A stretch of DNA of 64,000 nucleotides from Geodermatophilus bullaregiensis (GTDB lineage: Bacteria > Actinomycetota > Actinomycetes > Mycobacteriales > Geodermatophilaceae). The number at the start of each line of letters is the position of its first letter. Position 1 is the first letter of the stretch. The position numbers and the translations under genes are program-made. The stretch lies in NCBI RefSeq assembly GCF_016907675.1, contig NZ_JAFBCJ010000001.1, forward strand, positions 1,736,001-1,800,000. Direction: 5' to 3'. The notes beneath the pieces were generated by a model. That model ran no database searches. It was given only the letters and a program-made list of their open reading frames with translations, and was not told the DNA's origin. Below, piece by piece: positions 9,213 through 18,139 of this stretch.

Positions 9213-10244
9213 ATGGACTCCCCCGCGCCGGTCGCCGCCTGGGTGGTGCTCGGCGTGGCGCTGCTGGCGCTGGCCGTCGTCGTCGCGGGGCTGGTGCTGA
9301 CCCGGCCGCACCCCCCGGCGGAGGACCCGGACACCGGCCCCGCGGAGCCGTCCGCGGCACCCGGGCGCCCGGCCGGCCCGCACTGGGCGCAGGACGACCT
9401 GCCCGGCTTCGCCGCGGCCCCACCGGGCACCCCGCCGGTCCCGGGGGACGACGACGCGGCGGCGGCCGCGCCGGGACCACCGCTCCCGGCCGGACCGTCG
9501 CTGCCGGACCCCGCGCCCCGGGCGGTGGCGGGCCTGACCGCCGCGGCGCTGGCGCTCGTCGCCGGGCTGGCCGGTGTCTCCCTCGCGACCGGGGACGGCG
9601 ACCCGGACGGGGGCCAGGACGGGGGCCTGGACCCGCCGGCCGCGACCGCGACCGTCCCGGCTCCGTCCCCACCCGCGCCCCGGCCGCCCGACCTGCCCGC
9701 CGTGCCGGCCGACCCGCTGCCCGGTGAGCAGGGTGCCGGGGTGCTGGCGACGCGATCGGTGCCGCTGGGCGAGGACGGCGTCACCGCCCGGCTCACCCTG
9801 GACGGGCTCGTGCTCGAGCAGCGGGCGGTCGGGGTGAGCGTCACCTACGCGACGGTCAGCGCCACCGTCGGCGGGGACGGGACCGCCCTGGCACACCTGC
9901 GGCTGCCCACCTGGAACTGCCTGGGCACCACCGCGCCGGCCGACCCCGCGGGGGCCGGCTGCACCCCGACCGGCGTCGAGTACGCCGACCTGCCCACGCC
10001 GGCGCTGGCCGTGACCCGGGACGGCGACGCCCTGCGGCTGACCGGGCGCTTCCCCACCTACACCCGCCTCAACGGGACGCCGCCGGCCTACACCGGGCGG
10101 GTCTACCCGCTGACCGTGCTCGTCGCCCCGGCGGCGGCGCCGCGGGACGGCGAGGCGCCCGCCGAGGGCGCGCTGGTCCTGGGCACCGGGCGGGCCGGCA
10201 CCGTCGGCGACCGCACGCTCAGCCGGATCCGCGTCGCCGGCTGA
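9213..10244 (+). CDS. Membrane protein of unknown function with two transmembrane segments
   Basis: This 343-residue protein is not recognised. Residues about 6-28 form one hydrophobic helix (VVLGVALLALAVVVAGLVL). A Pro/Ala/Asp-rich cytoplasmic linker, a second helix (VAGLTAAALALVAGLAGVSLA), a proline-rich extracellular stalk and a beta-rich C-terminal domain of about 150 residues with one CX(n)C pair (NCLGTT...GAGCTPTG) follow. The layout suggests an exported sensor or structural domain held by a membrane anchor. Start ATG 9213 is preferred over ATG 9201. Its 3' end overlaps the convergent neighbour by 26 bases. Confidence 0.7.
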   Translation: MDSPAPVAAWVVLGVALLALAVVVAGLVLTRPHPPAEDPDTGPAEPSAAPGRPAGPHWAQDDLPGFAAAPPGTPPVPGDDDAAAAAPGPPLPAGPSLPDPAPRAVAGLTAAALALVAGLAGVSLATGDGDPDGGQDGGLDPPAATATVPAPSPPAPRPPDLPAVPADPLPGEQGAGVLATRSVPLGEDGVTARLTLDGLVLEQRAVGVSVTYATVSATVGGDGTALAHLRLPTWNCLGTTAPADPAGAGCTPTGVEYADLPTPALAVTRDGDALRLTGRFPTYTRLNGTPPAYTGRVYPLTVLVAPAAAPRDGEAPAEGALVLGTGRAGTVGDRTLSRIRVAG

Positions 10245-11139
10245 CCGGTCGCGCCGGCAGCCGGCCGGCCGTGCGGTCGAGGACCCCGCGCAGGACCCGG
10301 CCGCGGCCGCCGACCGCGAACCCCACCGACGGTGCGCCCGCCGCGCCGTCCAGCCCGCCGACGCGGGACCAGCCCCACCACGGCAGCCGGTCCTCACCGT
10401 CGAGCAGCGTCAGCAGCCCCGCGCACAGCCGGCCGCCCTCGGAGAGCGTGGCCACCTCGACCCGGCCGAGCGCGGCGTGCAGGCGGGCGGCGGCGCGGAC
10501 GTGGTCGCGCACCCGGGCGCTCCGCTCCCCCGCCAGCAGCGCGGGCAGCACCCGGTCGAGGTCGCGGGCGTCGCGGCTGCGCACGACCGGGGCCCCGGGG
10601 ACGTCGTCGAGGGCGTCGACCAGGCGGGTGGTGCGCGCGGTCGCCATCCGCGCGTCCGGCCGCAGCCGGCCCAGCGCCCGCACGGTGGGGTCGCCCATCG
10701 GCAGTCCGGCCAGCCGCAGCCGCCAGGGCCGGCGCAGGGCGGTGAGGGCGCCGAGGACCCCGGCGGCCAGCCGTTCCGCGGCGTCCTCGTCCCGCGCCAG
10801 CAGCCGGGCCGGCGGCCGCCCGCCGGGCACCGGCAGTCCGTCGCCGAGCAGCGTGGCGGTGACCGCCGGGCCGGCCGTGGCCAGCGCCAGCAGCGCGAGC
10901 GCGTCGGGCCGGCCGGACCGGTGCGGTCCCACGACGACGGCCACCGGCACCAGCCGCGGTCGGCGGTGCACCGACTGCACCGAGAGCACGGTGGTCAGCC
11001 ACGGGGCGCCGGCCGTGACCGGGACGGCGAGGGCGCGGCCCAGCGGGACGGCGGCCCGGACCTCGCCGGCGACGCGCGCCCGGCCGAGGACGACCCGCGT
11101 GCCCCTGTCGCCGTCGGTCACCGGGCCATCCGACCACAC
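10219..11139 (-). CDS. Hypothetical protein, possibly acetyltransferase-like
   Basis: This is a 306-residue Ala/Arg/Leu-rich cytosolic protein without a motif I can name with confidence. The central part (RPWRLRLAGLPMGDPTVRALG) and the ending (LCAGLLTLLDGEDRLPWWGWS then PSVGFAVGGRGRVL) loosely resemble GNAT-fold proteins of the CelD type. The start could be GTG 11139 or GTG 11121; the former gives an odd VWSDGP leader. The last 26 bases overlap the convergent membrane protein gene, so opposite transcripts would be complementary at their ends. Confidence 0.55.
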   Translation of the reverse strand: MWSDGPVTDGDRGTRVVLGRARVAGEVRAAVPLGRALAVPVTAGAPWLTTVLSVQSVHRRPRLVPVAVVVGPHRSGRPDALALLALATAGPAVTATLLGDGLPVPGGRPPARLLARDEDAAERLAAGVLGALTALRRPWRLRLAGLPMGDPTVRALGRLRPDARMATARTTRLVDALDDVPGAPVVRSRDARDLDRVLPALLAGERSARVRDHVRAAARLHAALGRVEVATLSEGGRLCAGLLTLLDGEDRLPWWGWSRVGGLDGAAGAPSVGFAVGGRGRVLRGVLDRTAGRLPARPVSRRRGSG

Positions 11140-11172
11140 GCACCGCGGACCGTCGGGCCGTGCCCGGGGACA

Positions 11173-11208
11173 CCGCAGCCCCCGGCGGCGGACCGTCGGG
11201 GGCTGCGG
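11173..11208 (-). terminator. Perfect 12-bp hairpin downstream of whiB2
   Basis: CCGCAGCCCCCG at 11173-11184 pairs perfectly with 11197-11208 around a 12-base loop. It lies about 130 bases beyond the whiB2 stop and just upstream of the next leftward gene, where termination between the two would be expected. Confidence 0.5.
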
Positions 11209-11280
11209 GAGTGGACTCGTGGGGGGCGCGTCGCACGTCGGTGTGTCGGACCTGGCCCGTCGATCCCGTCCGGGGAGGAC

Positions 11281-11342
11281 GGCCTCCCTGCAGGGTCCCG
11301 CCGCGAGCTCGCGAGTGGCGGGGAGGACGGGGTCCTCTCTCA
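11281..11342 (-). repeat. Stop-codon-anchored stem-loop repeat, copy B
   Basis: On the minus strand it starts at the whiB2 TGA (TGAGAGAGGACCCCG), contains the core CGCGAGCTCGCGGCGGGACC and ends CCCTGCAGGGAGGCC. The outer arms CCTCCC (11283-11288) and GGGAGG (11321-11326) pair. It shares core and anchoring with copies A and C. Confidence 0.65.
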
Positions 11343-11675
11343 GATGGCGCGGCGGCGCAGGCGGCGGCGCTCACGCTCCGACAGGCCGCCCCAGATGCCG
11401 AACCGCTCGTCGTTGGCCAGCGCGTACTCGAGGCACTGGGCCTTGACCTCGCAGCCGGTGCAGATCTTCTTGGCCTCGCGGGTCGAGCCGCCCTTCTCCG
11501 GGAAGAACGCCTCGGGGTCGGTCTCGGCGCACAGCGCCTGCTCCTGCCACGACTGCGCGTCGTCCTGCAGGACCGTGCCGAGCAGCCCCATCAACCCCTG
11601 GTCGGGCATCCCGACGCTCCGGGGAGCCCGCTCCGTCGCGCTGACGTAGTCACTCAGCCACGAGACCTCTGCCAT
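11340..11675 (-). CDS. whiB2: WhiB-family iron-sulfur transcription factor (WhiB2/WhmD type)
   Basis: This 111-residue regulator binds a redox- and NO-sensitive [4Fe-4S] cluster and, with the principal sigma factor, controls cell division genes in WhiB2/WhmD relatives. The four cluster cysteines are present (Cys49, Cys72, Cys75, Cys81), followed by the beta-turn FGIWGGLSE and a basic tail RERRRLRRRAI for DNA binding. Its place next to fbiA matches Rv3260c-Rv3261. A strong promoter (TTGACG-18-TGTAAT) lies 85 bases upstream. The gene ends in a stop-anchored repeat. Confidence 0.95.
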   Translation of the reverse strand: MAEVSWLSDYVSATERAPRSVGMPDQGLMGLLGTVLQDDAQSWQEQALCAETDPEAFFPEKGGSTREAKKICTGCEVKAQCLEYALANDERFGIWGGLSERERRRLRRRAI

Positions 11676-11759
11676 GACGATGCGTCCCCTTCGCTGTCGT
11701 CCTCGGGCGCGGGTCCCCGGGGCTGCCCCGGGCGTTCACCGCGCCTCGCACCGGTCGGA

Positions 11760-11789
11760 ATTACACGCGTGTCGTTGGCCGAGCGTCAA
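11760..11789 (-). promoter_or_regulatory. whiB2 promoter with palindrome over the -10 box
   Basis: Read leftwards, a -35 TTGACG (11784-11789) is separated by 18 bases from a -10 TGTAAT (11760-11765), the best sigma70-like match in the window. The perfect palindrome ACACGCGTGT (11763-11772) overlaps the -10 box and is a candidate operator. The identity of any factor is not known from sequence. Confidence 0.6.
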
Positions 11790-11906
11790 CTCAGCCCGGT
11801 GTAGGCACCCGACCACACGCGCCCCACCTGTCACCCCGCGTTCGTCACATCTCGTGGTGCTACCCGACACGCCCGGCTAACAGTGGACAACTGCCCATCG
11901 GGCACG

Positions 11907-12875
11907 ATGACTTTCGTGGAGATCGTCGTCCTCGCCGGAGGTGTCGGAGGGGCCCGTTTCCTGACCGGTCTGCGGGCGGTGGCACCGCCGTCGTCGATCA
12001 CCGCGGTGGTCAACACCGGCGACGACGTGACCCTCCACGGGCTGCGCATCTGCCCCGACCTGGACACCGTCGTCTACACCCTCGGCGGCGGCATCGACCC
12101 CGCGCGCGGGTGGGGCCGGGCGCACGAGACCTGGACGGTCAAGGAGGAGCTGGCCGCCTACGGCGCCGACCCGGCCTGGTTCGGCCTGGGCGACCGCGAC
12201 CTGGCCACCCACCTGATCCGCACCCGGATGCTCGACGCCGGCTACCCGCTCTCCGACGTCACCGCCGCGCTGGCCGACCGCTGGCAGCCGGGCGTGACCG
12301 TGCTGCCGATGAGCGACCAGCGGGTCGAGACGCACGTCGTCGTCGACGACCCCGAGACCGGCCGCCGCGGCGCGATCCACTTCCAGGAGTGGTGGGTGCG
12401 CCACCGGGCCGAGCCGCAGCCGCACGCGTTCGTCCAGGTCGGCGCGGAGCGCGCCCGCCCGGCTCCCGGGGTGACCGAGGCGCTGGCCCGCGCCGACGCG
12501 GTCGTGCTCGCCCCGTCGAACCCGGTCGTGTCGATCGGCACGATCCTCGGCGTCCCCGGCCTGCGCGACGCGCTGCGCGCCACCCCCGGACGCGTCGTCG
12601 GCGTCTCCCCGGTCGTCGGCGGCGAGGTGGTGCGCGGCATGGCCGACCGCTGCCTGCCGGTGCTGGGGGTCGAGGTCAGCGCCGAGGGCGTGGGGCGCCA
12701 CTACGGCGCCCGGTCCGACGGCGGGCTGCTCGACGCCTGGCTGGTGCACACCGGTGACCCCGCGCAGGTGCCCGGCGTCGACGTCCGCGCCGTGCCGCTG
12801 CTCATGAGCTCGCCCGAGGCCACCGCGGAGATGGCCCGGGCCGCGCTGGACGCGGCGGGGGTCCCGGCCGGATGA
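11907..12875 (+). CDS. fbiA: 2-phospho-L-lactate transferase (coenzyme F420 biosynthesis)
   Basis: This enzyme joins the activated phospholactate/PEP moiety to the deazaflavin Fo to make (dehydro)F420-0. The 322-residue CofD/FbiA protein shows the N-terminal nucleotide loop [16 protein letters not shown], the NTGDD motif, [18 protein letters not shown] and, in the second half, [14 protein letters not shown], all family signatures. ATG 11907 is chosen; GTG 11883 and GTG 11916 are alternatives. It overlaps fbiB by four bases (ATGA), so the two are co-translated. It corresponds to Rv3261. Confidence 0.95.
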   Translation: MTFVEIVVLAGGVGGARFLTGLRAVAPPSSITAVVNTGDDVTLHGLRICPDLDTVVYTLGGGIDPARGWGRAHETWTVKEELAAYGADPAWFGLGDRDLATHLIRTRMLDAGYPLSDVTAALADRWQPGVTVLPMSDQRVETHVVVDDPETGRRGAIHFQEWWVRHRAEPQPHAFVQVGAERARPAPGVTEALARADAVVLAPSNPVVSIGTILGVPGLRDALRATPGRVVGVSPVVGGEVVRGMADRCLPVLGVEVSAEGVGRHYGARSDGGLLDAWLVHTGDPAQVPGVDVRAVPLLMSSPEATAEMARAALDAAGVPAG

Positions 12876-13927
12876 CCGGGCCACCGGAGGGCCTCGCCGT
12901 CCTCCCCGTGCGGGGACTGCCGGAGTTCTCCCCCGGCGACGACCTCGGCGCCGCGATCGCCGGCGCGGCGCCCTGGCTGGCCGACGGCGACGTCGTCGTC
13001 GTGACCTCGAAGGTGGTGTCCAAGGTCGAGGGCCGCGTCGTCCCCGTGCCGCCGGGCGCCGACCGCGAGGCCGTGCGGCAGCGGGCGATCGACGACGAGA
13101 CGGTGCGGGTGGTGGCCCGCCGCGGGCCGTTGAGGATCGTCGAGACGCGGCACGGGTGGGTCGTCGCCGCCGCCGGGATCGACGCCTCCAACGTGGCCGG
13201 GGACAGCCTGGTGCTGCTGCCCGAGGACGCCGACGCCTCGGCCCGCGCGCTGCGGGCGCGGCTGCGGGACCTCCTGGGCGTCTCGGTGGCCGTCGTCGTC
13301 AGCGACACCTTCGGCCGCACCTGGCGCGAGGGGCTCACCGATGTCGCGGTCGGGTCGGCGGGCATCCCCGCGCTCGTCGACCACCGCGGCGCGGTCGACC
13401 GGTACGGCAACCGGCTGGAGACCACGCAGGTCGCCGTCGTCGACGAGCTCGCCGCGGCCGCCGACCTGGTGAAGGGCAAGCTCGACGGGGTGCCCGTCGC
13501 CGTCGTCCGCGGCCTGCCGTACCGGCCGCCGGGCGAGGACGACGGGACGCGGCCGCTGGTGCGCCTGGGCGCCGGCGACCTGTTCCCCTACGGCAGCCGG
13601 GACCTGCTGCCCAGCCGCGCGCCGGGCGCCGACCTGGTGCCCCGGCCCGGGGACCGCGAGGCGGTGGCCGAGGCCTTCCGGGTGGCCAGCGCCGCGCTGC
13701 CGGAGTTCCCCGTCGTGCTGCGGCACGGCGGCGAGGGCGACGGCGTCGTCGACGTCCACCTGCCGGAGCGGGCCACCACCACCGTGGCGGTCAACCTGGG
13801 CGCGCTGCTCGGCGCGGTCATCGTGCAGCTGCACGCGGAGGGCTGGGCGACGCGCTGGGAGCCGGTGGGCACGCCCGGCGGCTCCTCACTCGTCGGGAGG
13901 TTGTGGCTCGGCTCGCCCCGGGCCTGA
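12872..13927 (+). CDS. fbiB: Coenzyme F420:L-glutamate ligase, short FbiB form
   Basis: The N-terminal 240 residues are a CofE domain that adds glutamates to F420-0: [28 protein letters not shown], the GTP/metal segment [20 protein letters not shown] and [15 protein letters not shown]. Mycobacterial FbiB (about 448 residues) continues with a nitroreductase-type FMN domain of about 200 residues. Here only about 100 residues follow, of which [20 protein letters not shown] resembles a remnant, so the FMN-reductase half looks reduced. Overlapping ATGA start with fbiA; rmlA follows after 28 bases with its own promoter. Confidence 0.92.
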   Translation: MTGPPEGLAVLPVRGLPEFSPGDDLGAAIAGAAPWLADGDVVVVTSKVVSKVEGRVVPVPPGADREAVRQRAIDDETVRVVARRGPLRIVETRHGWVVAAAGIDASNVAGDSLVLLPEDADASARALRARLRDLLGVSVAVVVSDTFGRTWREGLTDVAVGSAGIPALVDHRGAVDRYGNRLETTQVAVVDELAAAADLVKGKLDGVPVAVVRGLPYRPPGEDDGTRPLVRLGAGDLFPYGSRDLLPSRAPGADLVPRPGDREAVAEAFRVASAALPEFPVVLRHGGEGDGVVDVHLPERATTTVAVNLGALLGAVIVQLHAEGWATRWEPVGTPGGSSLVGRLWLGSPRA

Positions 13928-13941
13928 GCGCCGTTCCTCGG

Positions 13942-13947
13942 TAGGTT
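13942..13947 (+). promoter_or_regulatory. Putative -10 box of rmlA (leaderless type)
   Basis: TAGGTT, eight bases before the rmlA ATG, with no Shine-Dalgarno sequence between. Transcription would start at or next to the start codon. Confidence 0.5.
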
Positions 13948-13955
13948 CGCCGGTC

Positions 13956-14822
13956 ATGCGGGGGATCATCCTGGCCGGCGGGACGGGCAGCCGCCTGTTC
14001 CCGATCACGCAGGCGGTCAGCAAGCAGCTGATGCCGGTCTACGACAAGCCGATGGTCTACTACCCGCTCTCGACGCTCATGATGGCCGGCGTCCGCGAGG
14101 TGCTGGTGATCACCACACCCGGCGACCAGGCGGCCTTCCGGGCCCTGCTCGGCGACGGCGCCCGCCTCGGCATGCGGATCGAGTACGCCGTGCAGCCGCG
14201 CCCCGAGGGCCTGGCGCAGGCCTTCCTGATCGGCGCGGAGTTCCTCGGCGAGGAGTCGGTGGCGCTGGTCCTCGGCGACAACATCTTCTACGGCGCCGGC
14301 CTCGGGACGGCGCTGGGCCGGCTGCCCGAGCCCGACGGCGGGCACGTGTTCGCCTACCACGTGGCCAACCCGGGCGACTACGGCGTCGTGGAGTTCGACG
14401 GCGGGGGCCGGGTGCTGTCGATCGAGGAGAAGCCGGCACGGCCGAAGAGCTCCTACGCCGTCCCGGGGCTGTACTTCTACGAGTCCTCGGTGGTCGACGT
14501 CGCCCGCGGCATCTCCCCCAGCGCCCGCGGCGAGCTGGAGATCACCGCCGTCAACGAGCACTACCTGCGCCAGGGCCGGCTGACCGTCACCGTCCTCGAC
14601 CGCGGCACGGCGTGGCTGGACACCGGGACCTTCACCTCGCTGCGCCAGGCGACGGAGTTCGTCTCGGTGGTCGAGGAGCGGCAGGGCCTCAAGATCGGCT
14701 GCATCGAGGAGGTCGCCTGGCGGCAGGGCTGGCTCGACGACGACGGCCTGCGCCGCGCCGCCGAACCCCTGGGCAGGAGCGGCTACGGCGACTACCTGCT
14801 CGGCCTGCTCGACGGCCGCTGA
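13956..14822 (+). CDS. rmlA: Glucose-1-phosphate thymidylyltransferase
   Basis: First enzyme of dTDP-L-rhamnose synthesis: it makes dTDP-glucose from dTTP and glucose-1-phosphate. The 288-residue protein begins with the nucleotidyltransferase signature [16 protein letters not shown], then [27 protein letters not shown] and [20 protein letters not shown]; length and motifs match RmlA throughout. In M. tuberculosis rmlA lies elsewhere; here it follows fbiB, while rmlD-rmlB are 26 kb away and rmlC is not in this window. A terminator-like hairpin follows. Confidence 0.96.
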   Translation: MRGIILAGGTGSRLFPITQAVSKQLMPVYDKPMVYYPLSTLMMAGVREVLVITTPGDQAAFRALLGDGARLGMRIEYAVQPRPEGLAQAFLIGAEFLGEESVALVLGDNIFYGAGLGTALGRLPEPDGGHVFAYHVANPGDYGVVEFDGGGRVLSIEEKPARPKSSYAVPGLYFYESSVVDVARGISPSARGELEITAVNEHYLRQGRLTVTVLDRGTAWLDTGTFTSLRQATEFVSVVEERQGLKIGCIEEVAWRQGWLDDDGLRRAAEPLGRSGYGDYLLGLLDGR

Positions 14823-14845
14823 CGGAAGGACCGCTGGGCGGCCAC

Positions 14846-14862
14846 GATCAGGGGACCTGATC
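14846..14862. terminator. Hairpin between convergent rmlA and glycosylase genes
   Basis: GATCAGG (14846-14852) and CCTGATC (14856-14862) form a perfect 7-bp stem with a three-base loop just past the rmlA stop. A second 9-bp stem (14902-14910 with 14925-14933) lies further on. Together they probably terminate both convergent genes. Confidence 0.45.
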
Positions 14863-14957
14863 ATCGCGTGTCCTCCCTCACCGCCCACGGTGCCGGAGGA
14901 CGCGCTGCGGTGCGGGAGGACGTGCCGCAGCGCGCCGGGGTGCCGGACGGCGGTGCC

Positions 14958-15950
14958 TCAGATGCGGCGGTAGTTGGTGGGTGCGGTGCGCGGGCCGCGC
15001 CGGGGCGGCATCCGACCACCGATCGCCAGCAGCCGGACCACCCGCTGCCGGTGCCCGCGCCACGGCTCGAGCAGCTCCATCATCCCGTCGTCGTCGGTCC
15101 TGCGGCCGGCCAGCGACCAGCCCACCAGGTTCTTGAGGTGGTAGTCGCCGTAGCTGACGGTGTCCGGGCAGCCGAAGGTGCGCTGGACGACCTCCGCGGC
15201 CGTCCAGACGCCGATGCCGGGCACGGTGCGCAGCCTGCGCTGCAGGGTCGGTGAGTCGCAGTCGACGTCGGGCTCGAGCGCGTGCGCCACCGACGCCACG
15301 TGCAGCAGCGCCCGCCGCCGGGCGCCGTCGAGGCCGCACCGGTGCCACTGCCAGTCGGTGATCTCGCGCAGCCGGCGCGGCGAGGGCAGCACCCGCATCC
15401 CCTCCGGCGCCGGGCCGGGCGCCGGGTCACCGGCCAGCCGCAGCAGCGCGCGCCAGACGCGGTGCGCCTCGACGACGGTGACCTTCTGCTCCAGGACCGC
15501 CGGCACGAGGGCGTCCCAGGTGCGCCCGGTGCGGCTCAGCCGCAGGTCCGGCGCGCGCCGCGCGATCTCGCCGACCAGGCGGTGGTGGCCCGGCTCGAAG
15601 CCCTGCGGGTCGTCGTCGGCGCCGAGCCACCCGGGCACCGCCGTCCCCGCCCACTCCGCGCCCGGCCCCCACGCCTGCACCCGAACCTCGCCGCAGCGGT
15701 GGGTGATGCGCACCGTGGCCGGCCCGCACGGTGTGGTCGTCGTCCGCCAGACGGCGTCGCCGTCCCACTGCATGGCGGGGTCCCCGGCGCTGCGCTGGTG
15801 CGGCCGCAGCACCGCCTTCAGGTCGAGGCACCAGTCCGGCCGCCAGCAGTCGGAGAAGTCCGGGTCGGTCCCCGTGCCCGCCGCGGGACGCGGTGGGGCC
15901 GGGTCCGGGGTCGGTGCCGGCGGGGTCGGGGCCGGCGGTGCAGCGGTCAC
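14958..15950 (-). CDS. DNA-3-methyladenine glycosylase (AlkA-like, HhH-GPD superfamily)
   Basis: This base-excision repair enzyme probably removes alkylated purines. The C-terminal half of the 330-residue protein holds the helix-hairpin-helix LRTVPGIGVWTAAEVVQRTFG followed by the Gly/Asp element TVSYGDYHLKNLVG, whose Asp is the catalytic residue of the superfamily. No FeS-cluster cysteines typical of MutY/Nth are seen at the C-terminus. The first 30 residues are a Pro/Ala-rich disordered leader, so the true start may lie further in. Starts with GTG; convergent with rmlA. Confidence 0.85.
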   Translation of the reverse strand: MTAAPPAPTPPAPTPDPAPPRPAAGTGTDPDFSDCWRPDWCLDLKAVLRPHQRSAGDPAMQWDGDAVWRTTTTPCGPATVRITHRCGEVRVQAWGPGAEWAGTAVPGWLGADDDPQGFEPGHHRLVGEIARRAPDLRLSRTGRTWDALVPAVLEQKVTVVEAHRVWRALLRLAGDPAPGPAPEGMRVLPSPRRLREITDWQWHRCGLDGARRRALLHVASVAHALEPDVDCDSPTLQRRLRTVPGIGVWTAAEVVQRTFGCPDTVSYGDYHLKNLVGWSLAGRRTDDDGMMELLEPWRGHRQRVVRLLAIGGRMPPRRGPRTAPTNYRRI

Positions 15951-16003
15951 GCGGATCTCCGGGGAAGAGGGAGACGTCTCGGTCGGGTCGGCGGGCGGTC
16001 AGG

Positions 16004-16774
16004 TCAGCGCGGGGCCATGCGCAGCGCGCCGTCCATCCGGATGACCTCGCCGTTGAGGTAGCCGTGCTCGATGATGCCGAGCGCCAGCTGCGCGAAGTCG
16101 TCGGGGCGGCCCAGCCGCTTGGGGAACGGGATGCCGCCGGCCAGGGCCTGCCGGGCCTCCTCGGGGAGGCTGCCCAGCAGCGGGGTGTCGATCAGGCCGG
16201 GGGCGATGGTGCACACGCGCACGCCGACGCTGGACAGGTCGCGCGCCGCCGGCAGCGTCATGCCGACGATGCCGCCCTTGGAGGCGGCGTAGGCGACCTG
16301 CCCGATCTGCCCGTCGTAGGCCGCGATCGAGGCGGTGTTGACGACGACACCGCGTTCGCCGTCCTCCTCCGGCTCGGTGGCGGCCATCGCGGCGGCGGCC
16401 AGGCGGAGCACGTTGAAGGTGCCCACCAGGTTGACCATGACCGTGCGCAGGAACGGGTCGAGGTCGTGGGGCACGTTGCCCTTGCCCACGGTGCGCTGCG
16501 CCCAGCCGATGCCGGCGCAGTTGACCGCGATGCGCAGCGGCCGGTCCTTGCCCGTCGCGTCGGCGACCGCGGCGGCGACCTGGCCCTCGTCGGTGACGTC
16601 GGTGCGGACGAACGTCGTGTGCCCGCCCAGCTCGGCGGCCAGCGCCGTCCCGCGCTCCTCGTTGAGGTCCACGACGGTCACCGCGGCACCGCGGGCCACC
16701 AGCGCGCGGGTGGTGGCCTCCCCGAGGCCCGAGGCCCCGCCGGACACGACAGCTGCGACGTCGAAGCTCTGCAT
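16004..16774 (-). CDS. Short-chain dehydrogenase/reductase, 3-hydroxyacyl-CoA dehydrogenase type
   Basis: This 256-residue NAD(P)-dependent oxidoreductase has the Rossmann motif [15 protein letters not shown], an Asp after beta-2 (VVDLNEE) indicating NAD preference, NCAGIGWA, and the catalytic [23 protein letters not shown] (Ser, Tyr, Lys). The sequence resembles type II 3-hydroxyacyl-CoA dehydrogenases (17-beta-HSD10-like), which suggests fatty-acid or branched-chain oxidation; the substrate is inferred. It is a single gene, 23 bases beyond the DUF2304 gene and possibly at the end of that operon. Confidence 0.88.
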   Translation of the reverse strand: MQSFDVAAVVSGGASGLGEATTRALVARGAAVTVVDLNEERGTALAAELGGHTTFVRTDVTDEGQVAAAVADATGKDRPLRIAVNCAGIGWAQRTVGKGNVPHDLDPFLRTVMVNLVGTFNVLRLAAAAMAATEPEEDGERGVVVNTASIAAYDGQIGQVAYAASKGGIVGMTLPAARDLSSVGVRVCTIAPGLIDTPLLGSLPEEARQALAGGIPFPKRLGRPDDFAQLALGIIEHGYLNGEVIRMDGALRMAPR

Positions 16775-16797
16775 GGCGGTCTTTCTACGGCACCGGC

Positions 16798-17250
16798 TCA
16801 GGAGACCCGGTGACCGGCCTCACCCGGGGACACGACGTCGGCGGCCACGGTGGCCGCGGTGGCGCCGGAGGGGTGGCGGTGCTGCGCCGGCCCGCCGAAG
16901 CCCGGCGCCACGCCGAGGCCGATGCGCGCCTCGGCCTCGGCGAGCGCGACCTGCCGGGCGAGCCGGACCAGCCGGGCCTCCTGCTCGCGGAACCGGACGC
17001 CGGTGCTGCCGACCAGGTAGATGAGCACGAGGGCCAGGACGTAGAGCAGCAGGTCGGTGCCGCGGGTGACGCCCACGGTGTCGGCCGCCCACTGGGTGGC
17101 GCCCGGGAAGATCACCGCGAGGACGCCGGCGACGACGGTCGCGCCGGCCAGCAGCTTGCGCCGCGCCTGGCCGCGCAGCGAGGCCCGCGAGCGCAGCGAC
17201 AGGTAGACGGCCAGCACGAGGGCCGGCACGAGCAGCCACTTGATGATCAC
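16798..17250 (-). CDS. DUF2304 membrane protein
   Basis: This is a 150-residue inner-membrane protein with an N-terminal helix ([18 protein letters not shown]), a second ([14 protein letters not shown]) and a third ([15 protein letters not shown]), then a charged coiled-coil stretch ([23 protein letters not shown]) and a disordered tail. DUF2304 proteins commonly pair with DPM-like GT2 enzymes in actinobacteria and may anchor or assist them. That is exactly the arrangement here: its ATG overlaps the GT2 stop by four bases. Confidence 0.85.
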   Translation of the reverse strand: MIIKWLLVPALVLAVYLSLRSRASLRGQARRKLLAGATVVAGVLAVIFPGATQWAADTVGVTRGTDLLLYVLALVLIYLVGSTGVRFREQEARLVRLARQVALAEAEARIGLGVAPGFGGPAQHRHPSGATAATVAADVVSPGEAGHRVS

Positions 17251-18047
17251 GACCGGCCTCCGTGGCTGATCCGGTGGGCGATGGTGTCGGCCAGGATGTT
17301 GACGCTGTTGAGCAGCGGCTGGCCCTTCGCCCGCGAGTACTCGGTGTAGAGGATGTGCACCGGGTGCTCGACGACGCGCAGACCGGGGCCGGTCAGCTGC
17401 TCCTCGAGCTCGGAGGCGTAGGCCATGCCGGTGTGCGAGAGCCGGATGCGCGCCGCGACGTCCCGGGTGATCAGCCGCAGGCCGTTGTGGGCGTCGGTGA
17501 GCTGGGTGCCCGACCGCCGGTTCATGACCTTGGTGGCCAGGCGCAGGATCATCCTGCGCAGCGGGCTCATCGAGGTCTTGGAGTCCAGGAACCGCGACCC
17601 CATGACGACGTCGTAGCCCTCGCGGATGCGCTCGATCATCGACAGCAGGTCGCCGAGCTGGTGCTGGCCGTCGGCGTCGAAGCAGGCGATGTAGCGCGCG
17701 TCGGTGAAGCGCAGCGCCGCCTCGTAGCCGGTCTGCAGGGCCCCGCCGGCGCCGAGGTTGACCGGGTGGCTGACGCGCAGCGCCCCGGCGGCGTCGATCT
17801 CCTGTGCGGAGGTGTCGGTGCTGGCGTCGTCGACGGCGATGACCGCCAGGCCGGTCTGCACCAGCTGCTCGATCACCGCGCGGACGACCGGCGCCTCGTT
17901 GTAGACGCGCACCACCACGACCGTGTCGTCCCAGGGCCCCGCGGGGCGGCCGTCGCGCTCGCCGGCCCGGGCCAGGTGCAGCTGCGGCTGGGTGCTCAGC
18001 GGCTGAGCCCCCTCGCCGTGCCCGCGCTCGCCGTGCCCGTGCGCCAT
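17247..18047 (-). CDS. Family 2 glycosyltransferase, dolichol-phosphate-mannose-synthase-like
   Basis: This 266-residue GT-A enzyme probably transfers a sugar from a nucleotide donor to a polyprenyl phosphate. Motifs are VVVRVYNEAPVVRAVIEQL, VIAVDDASTDTS, the metal-binding ACFDADGQHQLGD and GSRFLDSKTSMSPLRRMILR, with the DAHNGLRL acceptor region. It lacks the C-terminal transmembrane pair of larger homologues; the co-translated DUF2304 protein may supply membrane contact. Start ATG 18047 is supported by a TAGCAT -10 eight bases upstream (leaderless). Confidence 0.9.
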   Translation of the reverse strand: MAHGHGERGHGEGAQPLSTQPQLHLARAGERDGRPAGPWDDTVVVVRVYNEAPVVRAVIEQLVQTGLAVIAVDDASTDTSAQEIDAAGALRVSHPVNLGAGGALQTGYEAALRFTDARYIACFDADGQHQLGDLLSMIERIREGYDVVMGSRFLDSKTSMSPLRRMILRLATKVMNRRSGTQLTDAHNGLRLITRDVAARIRLSHTGMAYASELEEQLTGPGLRVVEHPVHILYTEYSRAKGQPLLNSVNILADTIAHRISHGGRS

Positions 18048-18055
18048 CGACCGGG

Positions 18056-18061
18056 ATGCTA
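18056..18061 (-). promoter_or_regulatory. Putative -10 box of the GT2-DUF2304 operon
   Basis: TAGCAT read leftwards, eight bases before the ATG at 18047, with no Shine-Dalgarno sequence in the gap. Confidence 0.5.
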
Positions 18062-18139
18062 GCCCTCCGGTGGCGGTGGGTCCGGGGGACGGGAGTGGCC
18101 GGGTGGCTGTCACGTACTGCTCCTCGCGGTGGGCGGCGC

